From DASUSH01 sp963785155 (GTDB taxonomy: Bacteria > Actinomycetota > Thermoleophilia > Solirubrobacterales > 70-9): a DNA stretch of 64,000 nucleotides. The DNA lies in assembly GCA_963785155.1 (NCBI GenBank), contig CAWAUB010000004.1, positions 124,001 to 188,000 of the forward strand, given 5' to 3'. The notes below the pieces were generated by a model that worked only from the letters and a program-made list of their open reading frames with translations, had not been told where the DNA came from and ran no database searches. The translations under genes were made by a program, and so were the position numbers. Below, piece by piece: positions 38,412 to 46,277 of the stretch. The stretch's first letter is position 1; every line of letters starts with the position of its first letter.

Positions 38412-39409
38412 GCTGCGAGAACCGCGTCGACGAGGAGGCCAGGATCGCGGGGATGGCGGACGCCAGGCTCGCCCTCGCGCTTGCGCAGCTCGATCGCCGC
38501 TGGATCGTCGAGCGGGCGGAGCATGCCCGCGTCGATCAGGCGCTCGTCGACCGCGCCCATCTCGCCGCTGAAGATCGTGTAGACGGGGGTGCCGAGCGCG
38601 ACCGCCTCGCGGTTCATCGTCCCGCCGGCGGAAACGACGAGGTCGGCGTAGGCGATGAGGCTCTGCGCGTCGATCGTCCGGTCGGGCACGATCAGGGATG
38701 GATCCGATCGGGCTCGCAGTCGCTCCCCCTGGGCGCCGCTGCGCGGGATGACCACTCCGGCAAGTCCGGGATCGGAGCCGAGCCGGTCGAGAACCCGCTC
38801 GTAGAGCGGATTCTCTGCGTGGTAGGCCGAGGTGTCGGGCGGCGGGCGGATGACGACGATGACCCGCTCGCGGTCGAGCCCGAGCTCGTCGAGGATCGCC
38901 GGGTCCGGCCTGAAATCGGCCAGGTAGTAGTCCTCCTTCAGCCCCGGGAAGAGGAAAAGGCGGTCGGCCCGCGCCCCGGCGGCGATGAGCCGATCGACCG
39001 GGATCGCGTCTGGCGCGAGCACGCGCCGTGCGGCCCGGAAGCTGATCTTCCGCTGCAGCCCCGCGAACTCGTAGTCCTGCATCTGCACGGAGGGGATCCG
39101 CAGCAGCCGCGAGACGACCGCGATGTCGACCGAGCCATGGGCGAGCGCGAGGTCGAATTTCCGCGGCCGGGCCCAGCGGCCGAGCTGAAGGCTGCGCGAC
39201 GCGACGGCCGAGCCCTTGGCGAAGGTCGAGCCATCGGAGTGATGACCGAAGCTGGTGTACGGCATCCCGAGCCGCTCGAGCACACCGTGGGTCTGGCCGT
39301 ACTCACGGGCGGTGATCTCGACCTCGTGGCCCGCCTCACGCAATCGCTCGATGATCGGGCGCAGCACGAGCGGGTGCGGCGCCGCGGTGCAGTCGACCCA
39401 GACCTTCAT
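38402..39409 (-). CDS. DUF354 glycosyltransferase-like protein
   Basis: 335 residues of the DUF354 family, which has a GT-B-like fold: MKVWVDCTAAPHPLVLRPII, HEVEITAREYGQTHGVLERL, FDLALAHGSVDIAVVSRLL, and the C-terminal donor-site SLIAYADLVVSAGGTMNREA with GTPVYTIFSGEMGAVDERLI. DUF354 proteins are common in archaeal and bacterial surface-glycan clusters. It overlaps both neighbours by 4-10 bases, so it is likely to act on the product of the WecA-like enzyme. Confidence 0.78.
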   Translation of the reverse strand: MKVWVDCTAAPHPLVLRPIIERLREAGHEVEITAREYGQTHGVLERLGMPYTSFGHHSDGSTFAKGSAVASRSLQLGRWARPRKFDLALAHGSVDIAVVSRLLRIPSVQMQDYEFAGLQRKISFRAARRVLAPDAIPVDRLIAAGARADRLFLFPGLKEDYYLADFRPDPAILDELGLDRERVIVVIRPPPDTSAYHAENPLYERVLDRLGSDPGLAGVVIPRSGAQGERLRARSDPSLIVPDRTIDAQSLIAYADLVVSAGGTMNREAVALGTPVYTIFSGEMGAVDERLIDAGMLRPLDDPAAIELRKREGEPGVRHPRDPGLLVDAVLAACS

Positions 39410-40395
39410 CCCCGGCTCCCGAGCGCGGCCTCGACCTCGCGGCAGATCCCGTCGGCGCGCGCCTCGAGCGGGAAGCGCTCCAGGATCCGCGCCCGGGCCC
39501 GGGCGCCGGCTTCGGGGTCGAGCGCGATCGCCTCGCGTACCCCGGCCGCGATGTCCCCGGCGTCGACTGCGTCGATCGTGACTCCCGTGTCGCCGACCAC
39601 CTCCGGCAACGCTCCCGCCGCCGTCACGACCGGGATCGAGCCGGCGAGCATCGCCTCCGCGAGGGACAGGCCGAAGCCCTCGTGCCAGGACGCCTGGACG
39701 TAGGTCCCGGCGCGGCGGAACTCGCGGTCGAGGTCTTCGTCGGACAGTCGCCCGGTGAAGTTGACGTTGTCGCTCGCGACGGCCCGCAGTCCCTCGATCG
39801 CGTCGTCCTCCCAGCCTCCGGCGAGGACGAACTCGAGCTCCGGCAATTCCGCCGCCGCCTCGACGAATGCGCGATGGCCCTTCCGCTCGAGGTTCCAGGA
39901 GTGGACCGCGCCGACGGTGAGGACGACGCCCCGATCGCCTTCCGGCGCGCCGAAACGGTCGGCAAGCCCATGGTGGACCACCGCCACCCGCTCGGGCGGG
40001 ATCCCGAGGTTGCGCTCGATCTCCCCCTCGAGGTAGTCCGAGTTGGTGATCAGCCGGTCGGCGCGGGCGATCGCGAGCCGCGCCCGGTAGCGGCGGAAGC
40101 CCGGCTGCTGGTTGCCGTAATCGATCTCGGGCACGTTGGCGGTGTCGAAGCCGCCGATGATCAGGACGGTCGGCTTCCGCATCGCCTTCGCGAGGTTGAG
40201 CGCGGCGAGCGTGTGCCAGGAGGCGAACCAGCCGAAGACGACGTCGCAGCGCCGCAGCTTCCCGATCAGCTCACCCAACCGCGGAACGGCCCCGTCCTGG
40301 AAGTACTCCTCGACCTCGAAGCGCTCCTCGAGCGCCTCCCGGTCGATCCGGGTGAAGGTGTTGCGACGGCTGTAGACGAAGAGGACCCGCGCCAC
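39406..40395 (-). CDS. Glycosyltransferase family 1/4
   Basis: About 329 residues from a GTG at 40395 (VARVLFVYSRRNTFTRID). A GT-B Rossmann core with ADRLITNSDYLEGEIERNLG, VVHHGLADRF, VLTVGAVHSWNLERKGHRAF and the donor-binding E-x7-E region YVQASWHEGFGLSLAEAMLA. It transfers a sugar from an NDP-sugar to a lipid-linked or nascent glycan. In the given sequence its frame is continuous with a shifted glyA frame, producing a misleading 766-residue ORF; the real start is the GTG after the glyA stop. Confidence 0.82.
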   Translation of the reverse strand: MARVLFVYSRRNTFTRIDREALEERFEVEEYFQDGAVPRLGELIGKLRRCDVVFGWFASWHTLAALNLAKAMRKPTVLIIGGFDTANVPEIDYGNQQPGFRRYRARLAIARADRLITNSDYLEGEIERNLGIPPERVAVVHHGLADRFGAPEGDRGVVLTVGAVHSWNLERKGHRAFVEAAAELPELEFVLAGGWEDDAIEGLRAVASDNVNFTGRLSDEDLDREFRRAGTYVQASWHEGFGLSLAEAMLAGSIPVVTAAGALPEVVGDTGVTIDAVDAGDIAAGVREAIALDPEAGARARARILERFPLEARADGICREVEAALGSRG

Positions 40396-40424
40396 GGGCT
40401 GGAACCCCCTCCCGGGCCGTTCTC

Positions 40425-41706
40425 TCAGACCGGGGTCGCGGAGAGCTGGGGATAGAGCGGGAAGCGTTCCATCAGCGCCTGCGAGCGCTCGAGCAGCGAC
40501 TCGCGCTCGGCGTCGAAGCGGTCGGAGAGCGCGACGCAGATGACCTGAGCGATCTCGCGCATCTCCTCCTCGCCGAGGCCGCGCGTGGTCAGCGCCGGGG
40601 TGCCGATGCGAAGGCCGGACGGGTTGAGCGGCGGGCGTTCGTCGAAGGGGATCGCGTTGAAGTTGACGGTGATGCCGACGTCGGCGAGCCGCTGCTCGGC
40701 GGTCTTGCCGTCGAGGCCGGTCGGTGTCAGGTCGACGAGGACGAGGTGCACGTCGGTGCCACCGGTCAGCACCTCGACGCCGCCGGCAATCAGCTCGTCG
40801 GCGAACGCCTGCGCGTTGGCGATGGTCTGGCGCTGGCGGGCCCTGAACGGCTCCGAGCCGGCGATGCGCGAGCGCGACGGCCTTGGCGGCGATCACGTGC
40901 ATCAGCGGGCCGCCCTGCTGGCCCGGGAAGACCGAGCGGTCGACGTCCTTGGCGAGCTCCTCGCGGCAGAGGATCATGCCGCTGCGCGGGCCGCAGAGGG
41001 TCTTGTGGATCGTCGTCGTGACGACGTCGGCGTGCGGGACGGGGCTCGGGTGCTCGCCGGCGGCGACCAGTCCCGCGAAGTGGGCCATGTCGACGAAGAG
41101 CTTCGCGTCGACCGAGTCCGCGATCTCGCGGAAGGCGGCGAAGTCGAGGTGGCGCGGGTAGGCGGACCAGCCGGCGACGATCACCTTCGGCCTGTGCTCG
41201 TGAGCGAGCCGCTCGACCTCCTCCATGTCGCAGCGCAGGTCCTCGCGGCGCACGTGGTAGGCGACGACGTTGTAGAGCTTGCCCGAGAGGTTCAGCTTCA
41301 TCCCGTGCGTGAGGTGGCCGCCGTGGTCGAGGGCCATGCCCATGATCGTGTCGCCGGGCTCGATCATCGCCATGTAGGCGGCGTTGTTGGCCTGCGCACC
41401 GGAATGCGGCTGGAGGTTCGCGTGCTCGGCGCCGAAGAGGTCCTTCGCGCGGTCGATCGCGAGCTGCTCGGCGACGTCGACCTCCTCGCAGCCGCCGTAG
41501 TAGCGGCGCCCGGGGTAGCCCTCGGCGTACTTGTTGGTGAGCACCGAGCCGGTCGCCTCCAGCACCGCCTGGGGGACGAAGTTCTCGGAGGCGATCATCT
41601 CCAGGGTTCCCTGCTGGCGGGCGAGCTCGCGGTCGAGCACGCGGGCGATCTCGGGATCGACCTCGGCGAGGGAAGCGGTCTGGAAGTCGTCGGGCAGCTC
41701 GGTCAT
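40425..41706 (-). CDS. glyA: Serine hydroxymethyltransferase (frame break near 40870)
   Basis: About 427 residues. N-terminal EMIASENFVPQAVLEATGSV and NKYAEGYPGRRYYGGCEEVD, the PLP-Lys site VVTTTIHKTLCGPRSGMILC, then, after a +1 break near 40870, SEPFRARQRQTIANAQAFAD and the C-terminal GLRIGTPALTTRGLGEEEMR. It interconverts serine and glycine with tetrahydrofolate. Both halves are intact and collinear, so the break is almost certainly a sequencing indel. Confidence 0.93.
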
Positions 41707-41733
41707 CGGGCCGTAGGTTACGGCGTGACGCCG

Positions 41734-42528
41734 ATGGCTCGGGTCGTGGAAATCGAACGAGATGGTGCCGATGCCGCACGTTCGGCACTCGAGGAGGTGG
41801 TGGGCGCCGGGGGCGTCGCCGTCTTTCCGGCGGACGGCCTCTACGGCCTCGCCTGCGATCCGCTCAACGAGATCGCGATCGACCGGATCCAGGAGCTCAA
41901 GGGCCGCGACGACGGCAAGCCGTCGGCGGTCATGTACTTCTCGCCGCTCACGATGCGAGAGCTCCTGGGCGGGATCGGGCCGCGCACCGGGGAGGCGGCG
42001 GGGATCCTCCTGCCGGGCCCGGTGACCCTGGTGATCGCCAACCCGGAGGGCCGCTACCCGCTCGCGAGCCGGGACGATCCGTCGCGGCTCGGCGTCCGGC
42101 TGATCGGCGGACCGCTCTCGGGCGCCCGGGTGGTGATCTTCCAGACCTCCGCGAACCGGAGCGGCACCCCTCCCCCGTCGCGCTTCGAGGAGATCAACGA
42201 GGAAATCCTCGACGGCGCCGACCTCGCGATCGACGGCGGCGAGCTGGCCGGCAAGCCATCCACCGTCATCGACCTGAGCGAGCTCGACGACGGCGGAAGC
42301 TGGGCCGTCCTGCGCGAGGGCGCCCTCGACCGCGTCGAGCTGGAACGCCTACTCGCCGGACGATCTGACGCGCCTAAGTGTTGGATCCCGACACCACGCG
42401 CTCGATCCCGGCGAGGTCGCGGTGGGTTTCGACGCGGTCGAAGCCCGCCCGGCGGACCAGCTCCGCGACCGTCTCCGCCTGCCCCGCGCCGACCTCGAGC
42501 GCGATCGCGCCGACCTCCAGCGGGCTGA
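41734..42528 (+). CDS. tsaC: Threonylcarbamoyl-AMP synthase (YrdC/Sua5 family)
   Basis: The YrdC domain is clear over about 210 residues: GGVAVFPADGLYGLACDPLN, IQELKGRDDGKPSAVMYFS (the K-R-x-KP substrate motif), PGPVTLVIANPEGRYPL, and VVIFQTSANRSGTPPPSRFE. It makes the threonylcarbamoyl adenylate used for t6A37 of ANN-decoding tRNAs. The genuine end is probably near SDAPK at 42375; the remaining frame to 42528 runs antisense over prmC and looks out-of-frame, so the stop may be lost to an indel. Divergent from glyA and convergent with prmC. Confidence 0.85.
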   Translation: MARVVEIERDGADAARSALEEVVGAGGVAVFPADGLYGLACDPLNEIAIDRIQELKGRDDGKPSAVMYFSPLTMRELLGGIGPRTGEAAGILLPGPVTLVIANPEGRYPLASRDDPSRLGVRLIGGPLSGARVVIFQTSANRSGTPPPSRFEEINEEILDGADLAIDGGELAGKPSTVIDLSELDDGGSWAVLREGALDRVELERLLAGRSDAPKCWIPTPRARSRRGRGGFRRGRSPPGGPAPRPSPPAPRRPRARSRRPPAG

Positions 42529-43205
42529 GCGAGAGCTCGCCCAGGACCGCCTCGAAGGCCTCGAGGCCCGTTGTGCCCGGAACCAGGGCTCCGGGCGGCT
42601 CGTAGCGCGTGATCTCGGGCTCGAGCCCCGCCCACTCGGCCTCGCTCACGTATGGCAGGTTGGCGACGAGCAGGTCGAAGCGACCGGTGGGCGGCAGGCT
42701 CCCGAGCTCGAAGGAGACCCGGCCGGCGAGGCCGAGCCGCTCGGCGTTCTCGGCGGCGAGCCGAAGCGCCCCGGCGGAGGTGTCGGTGGCGACGACTCGA
42801 GCGTCGGGCAGCTCATCGGCAATCGCCAGCGCCACCGCCCCCGACCCGGTGCCGACGTCGAGAAACCTAAAGGGGGTCTGACCCCCTTTAGGTTTGATCG
42901 CCAACTCCACCAGCAGCTCGGTCTCCGGCCTCGGGATCAGGGCTCGGGGGTCGACGGACGAGTTCGAGGTGGCGGAAGCCCCTGCGGCCGAGGATGTAGG
43001 CGACCGGCTCGCGGACGATCCGGCGGCGGACCATCGCCGCGAAGACGCGGCCGGCCGCCGGCTCGATCGGCGCCTCGGGCTCGGCTACGAGCTGCGCGCG
43101 GTCGATCCCGGACGCTTCGCCGAGGAGCAATTCGGCGTCGAGACCCGGGCTCGCCACCCCGGCCGCGCCGAACGCGTCGCGGGCGGCGGCGAGTGCCTCG
43201 CCCAC
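42374..43205 (-). CDS. prmC: Release factor glutamine methyltransferase (frame break near 42960; palindrome insertion)
   Basis: From GTG at 43205: VGEALAAARDAFGAAGVASP, LDAELLLGEASGIDRAQLV, REPVAYILGRRGFRHLEL. After a +1 break near 42960 it continues VDPRALIPRPETELLVELAI, then an 11-residue extra segment KPKGGQTPFRF made by the 33-bp palindrome at 42863-42895, then SAM motif I LDVGTGSGAVALAIADELPD and the catalytic NLPYVSEAEW (NPPY variant). It methylates the GGQ Gln of RF1/RF2. prfA lies about 5.8 kb away, separated by accessory genes. Confidence 0.85.
42863..42895. repeat. 33-bp perfect palindrome inside prmC
   Basis: Arms AAACCTAAAGGGGGTC (42863-42878) and GACCCCCTTTAGGTTT (42880-42895) pair perfectly around a single T. 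It is exactly 11 codons long and keeps the prmC frame. Its centre GGGGTCTGACCCC is the same palindrome type as the three copies at 24675-24763. It is AT-richer at the ends than surrounding coding DNA, which suggests insertion. Confidence 0.8.
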
Positions 43206-43231
43206 GGTCGAGCGCTGCGAGCGACCGGGGC

Positions 43232-45043
43232 TCAGGGCAGCTTGGTCTCCGTGACCGCGAGCGCGCCGCCGGACTGGGTCACCGAGATGTTGAGGGTTTC
43301 CCTGCCCTCGCGCAGGAGGTTGAAATCGAGGATTCCGCCGCCGGCGACTCGCTCGAGGCGGACGGGGCAACCCTGGTCGAGCCCCACCGCCAGCAGGTGC
43401 TCGACGTTCGAGCCGGTCGACTGGAAGCGCACGGTCGAGCGCTCGACCGGGATCTCCTGCTTGGGGAAGTAGAAGCCGCGCAGAGGGTTCTCCGGTCGCC
43501 CTCGTAGACCGCGCCCTTCGACGCGATTCCCCCAACCGCCTCGTCCTGCACGCAACCGGTGAACCCGTTCGGCCCCGAGAGCGAGAAGGTCGAGGGGGCG
43601 GTCCTCGTCACGTCGACCTCGTGGCCGAACTGGAGGTAGCGGCGGTATTTGTGCGCCGTCGCCGAGGTCAGCACGTCGTGGATCACCAGGCCGATCTTCG
43701 GGTGGTAGAGGAACAGGCGGGTGTGGCCCACGCCCTGAGCCTCGACCTGCGGATTGCGGACGAGGACGGCGTACCAATTCGATCCGCCCGTGCCGGTGGC
43801 GAGGAGGCCGCTCCCGTAGGCACCGGTGCCGTCGGTCGGCCACGGGCGCGTCGTCGACCGTCAGCGTCGAGCTCGCCGCGTTCGAGATGTTGAAGACCCT
43901 CAGGTCGTTCCGGTCGAACCCGTACTTGCCCGCGCCCGTGAGCACGCGGACCTCGTTGTCGTGAAGCTCGAATGAGGCGTCGTCCGCGTGCTTGTGGCTG
44001 CCGTTGTGGTACCCGGCCGTTGCGGCGAAGTAGCTCTTGTTCTTCCGCACCACCGCGTAGCCCGCGTCGGGGAAGGCGGCCATCCCGTCCAGCTCCTTCG
44101 CCGCCTTGCGGTACTCCGGCTCCACCCGCTCCTCCTCCGTGTCGCCGATCAGCGGGGTCTTCCCGTCGGGGGCGACGAACCAGGGGGCCGTCGCTTCGAG
44201 GCGCAGGATCGCGTCCGCGACGGCCTGATCGGTCCCGCGGAAGGAGAGGTAGCGCTTGGCGAGCCGGATCGCCAGGAACTGATAGCCGGCCGAGTGCTCG
44301 AGCCAGACGCCCTCGGCGCTCGTCCTGCCGGCAAGCGTCTGCGGGAAGCGCTCCGCGGCGAGCTGAGCCCATCCCTGGGCCTGCGCGTGGAACTGGAAGT
44401 AGCGGGTCGCCAGGAGGTAGAGGCCGAGGTCGGTGAACAGGCCGTGGTTCGACTCGAAATAGCCCCCTCCGGTCGAGAGGTAATCGCCGTGGGCCAGCAT
44501 CGAGTCGAGCAACATCTCGGCGGGGCGCGCCGGCAGCATCCCCTCGCAGGCCGAGGCCCGGGTGACGAAGCCGAGGAAGGCGGCGCGATCACCGGCGACG
44601 AGGTTCTGCCAGGCGAGGATCGGCGTCCCCGTCTCGCCGAGCGGGTTCTCCTTCACCCAGTCGACCATGATCCGTCGCGCCTGCAGGAGCGCACGGCGAT
44701 CGCCCTGCTCGTACGCGTAGAAGAGGACGTTCATCCAGCGGAAGTTGTGCAGGTCCCTCTGGAAGACGCGCCCCGCGTCCTCCTCGCTTCCCCAGTCGCG
44801 GCCGGGCACGATCTTGGTCCGCTCGCCCGCCAGCGTGTACCACCCGTTCATCGCCCGGTCGATCTCGCGCTGGGTGAACTCCCGCGGGTTCGGGATCGCG
44901 AGCTCCGGGCACTCCTGCTGGCCGAGGATCGCGACGAGCTCGTCGCTGGCGGCCTCGGCGCGGGGCGTCAGCGCGAGCAGGCAGAGGGCGGCCAGGATCG
45001 CCGCCACGGGTGCCAAGCTCCGTACCATCCAATGCGAATGCAT
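43232..45043 (-). CDS. Secreted heparinase II/III-like protein A (two frame breaks)
   Basis: Signal peptide MVRSLAPVAAILAALCLLAL after an alternative upstream Met. An alpha-toroid region (FTQREIDRAMNGWYTLAGER, HNFRWMNVLFYAYEQGDRRA, ESNHGLFTDLGLYLLATRYF) is followed by the heparinase II/III beta domain (AATAGYHNGSHKHADDASFE, GAGKYGFDRNDLRVFNISN). Breaks near 43845 and 43500 compensate each other; the middle frame gives GAYGSGLLATGTGGSNWYAV and HTRLFLYHPKIGLVIHDVLT, matching the intact paralogue at 46278. Probably an extracellular polysaccharide lyase; substrate unknown. Confidence 0.75.
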   Translation of the reverse strand: MHSHWMVRSLAPVAAILAALCLLALTPRAEAASDELVAILGQQECPELAIPNPREFTQREIDRAMNGWYTLAGERTKIVPGRDWGSEEDAGRVFQRDLHNFRWMNVLFYAYEQGDRRALLQARRIMVDWVKENPLGETGTPILAWQNLVAGDRAAFLGFVTRASACEGMLPARPAEMLLDSMLAHGDYLSTGGGYFESNHGLFTDLGLYLLATRYFQFHAQAQGWAQLAAERFPQTLAGRTSAEGVWLEHSAGYQFLAIRLAKRYLSFRGTDQAVADAILRLEATAPWFVAPDGKTPLIGDTEEERVEPEYRKAAKELDGMAAFPDAGYAVVRKNKSYFAATAGYHNGSHKHADDASFELHDNEVRVLTGAGKYGFDRNDLRVFNISNAASSTLTVDDAPVADRRHRCLRERPPRHRHGRIELVRRPRPQSAGRGSGRGPHPPVPLPPEDRPGDPRRADLGDGAQIPPLPPVRPRGRRDEDRPLDLLALGAERVHRLRAGRGGWGNRVEGRGLRGRPENPLRGFYFPKQEIPVERSTVRFQSTGSNVEHLLAVGLDQGCPVRLERVAGGGILDFNLLREGRETLNISVTQSGGALAVTETKLP

Positions 45044-45110
45044 CCTGCCGAGCGAGGGTAAGGCGATCTCCAGCCTGGTTGGTCGATCCCGCCCAGCAAT
45101 CGTCCTCGCG

Positions 45111-46262
45111 ATGCTCTCGGTTGGCGCGAGCGGGGCGATCGCAGCCGAGCCCGACCGCGACCCGTACCGGCCGGACCTCGAGGCGATCGCCACCGCCACG
45201 GAGTCGGAGCTGGTGAAATCGATCGCGATCGAACGGCGCGCCGGCCCGAGTCGCACCTCGGTGTTGTCGCTTCGGCTACCGGATCTGGAGTCCATGGATG
45301 GCATACGCGTCTCGGCGGAGGTCACGGTCACGAACACGTGCGTCGAGCGCAGCCGGCGCTGCATCGGCCGGCGCTACTCCTACAGCCCCAAGGTGGGCGC
45401 ACAGTTGCGGCTCGCGTCGCGGCGCACCGCCGCCGGGAAGGCGGGGTCGGTCGCCTTCAGCCCGCGTCGATCGCTCGCATGCAGACAGCAGCGACCCGAC
45501 CGCAACCACCACTGCCCGATCACCTTCTCCCTTCCGAAGCGCTCTATCGACGCCGCCTCGCTGCCATGCGCCGTGCGCGGATGCCGGCTCAACCTCGTCC
45601 TCGACGCACACCATCGGAAGGCCCGGCGCGGCGATCGCCTGGTGGTCGGAGCGGACCGGCCGGACGGATCCATCGTGCAGGGCCGCGGCAGGATCAACGC
45701 CATCGCCTTCCGCGAGGGCTTCGACGTAACCACGCTGCGAAGCGAGTCCCGCCGGCGCCGGCACGGCTTCCTGCGCATGGTGCGGGGCAACCCGACGAGC
45801 CGCACCGGCGGGCACACTGTCACGTACTCGGCGAGGGTCCCCAGCGTCGAGCGAGGCACCGTGATCAGCGCCGACGCCCACCAGCGGCTCGCGATCGGCC
45901 ACCTGCCCTACAGCGCGTTCATCTCGACCGAGCTGATCCTCGCCTCGCGACCCGGGCGGACGTCACCGGACCAGGTCGCGAAGCGGGCGGCGACGTTCAA
46001 CGGCCATCTGACCGAGACGAACGGGTTCAATTGCACGCAGGGACCAAGCGCGTTCAGGACGCCCTGCGACTCGCACAAGGCGGGAACCGTGCAGCTGCGC
46101 CGGACGCCGACGCGGAATGGCGAGGCGGTCCCGCTCTTCGTGAACCTCGTCTCGCGCACCTTCCCGAAACGAACCGCAGCCCACGCGGGTGACCGCGCGA
46201 AGATCCGCCCGGGCGGATCGGTCGACGTGGTCGCCTACCCGCCATTTCAAAAGCCCGACTGA
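45111..46262 (+). CDS. Secreted protein of unknown function between the two lyases
   Basis: About 383 residues from ATG at 45111, with a short hydrophobic leader (LSVGASGAIAAEPDRDPYRP; the frame is open upstream with extra hydrophobic residues but no better start codon). The mature part is rich in Arg, Cys and beta-strand sequence (TVTNTCVERSRRCIGRRYSY, HHCPITFSLPKRSIDAASL, ETNGFNCTQGPSAFRTPCDS) with paired cysteines. It starts 67 bases from the divergent lyase A gene and ends 15 bases before lyase B, so it may be cotranscribed with B. No family recognised. Confidence 0.55.
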   Translation: MLSVGASGAIAAEPDRDPYRPDLEAIATATESELVKSIAIERRAGPSRTSVLSLRLPDLESMDGIRVSAEVTVTNTCVERSRRCIGRRYSYSPKVGAQLRLASRRTAAGKAGSVAFSPRRSLACRQQRPDRNHHCPITFSLPKRSIDAASLPCAVRGCRLNLVLDAHHRKARRGDRLVVGADRPDGSIVQGRGRINAIAFREGFDVTTLRSESRRRRHGFLRMVRGNPTSRTGGHTVTYSARVPSVERGTVISADAHQRLAIGHLPYSAFISTELILASRPGRTSPDQVAKRAATFNGHLTETNGFNCTQGPSAFRTPCDSHKAGTVQLRRTPTRNGEAVPLFVNLVSRTFPKRTAAHAGDRAKIRPGGSVDVVAYPPFQKPD

Positions 46263-46277
46263 CCTACGCTTTGGCCG

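Noticed and set aside
39406..41706. Serine hydroxymethyltransferase-glycosyltransferase fusion
   Set aside because: Created by the +1 break in glyA near 40870; the glyA C-terminus is intact in the other frame and the transferase has its own GTG start.
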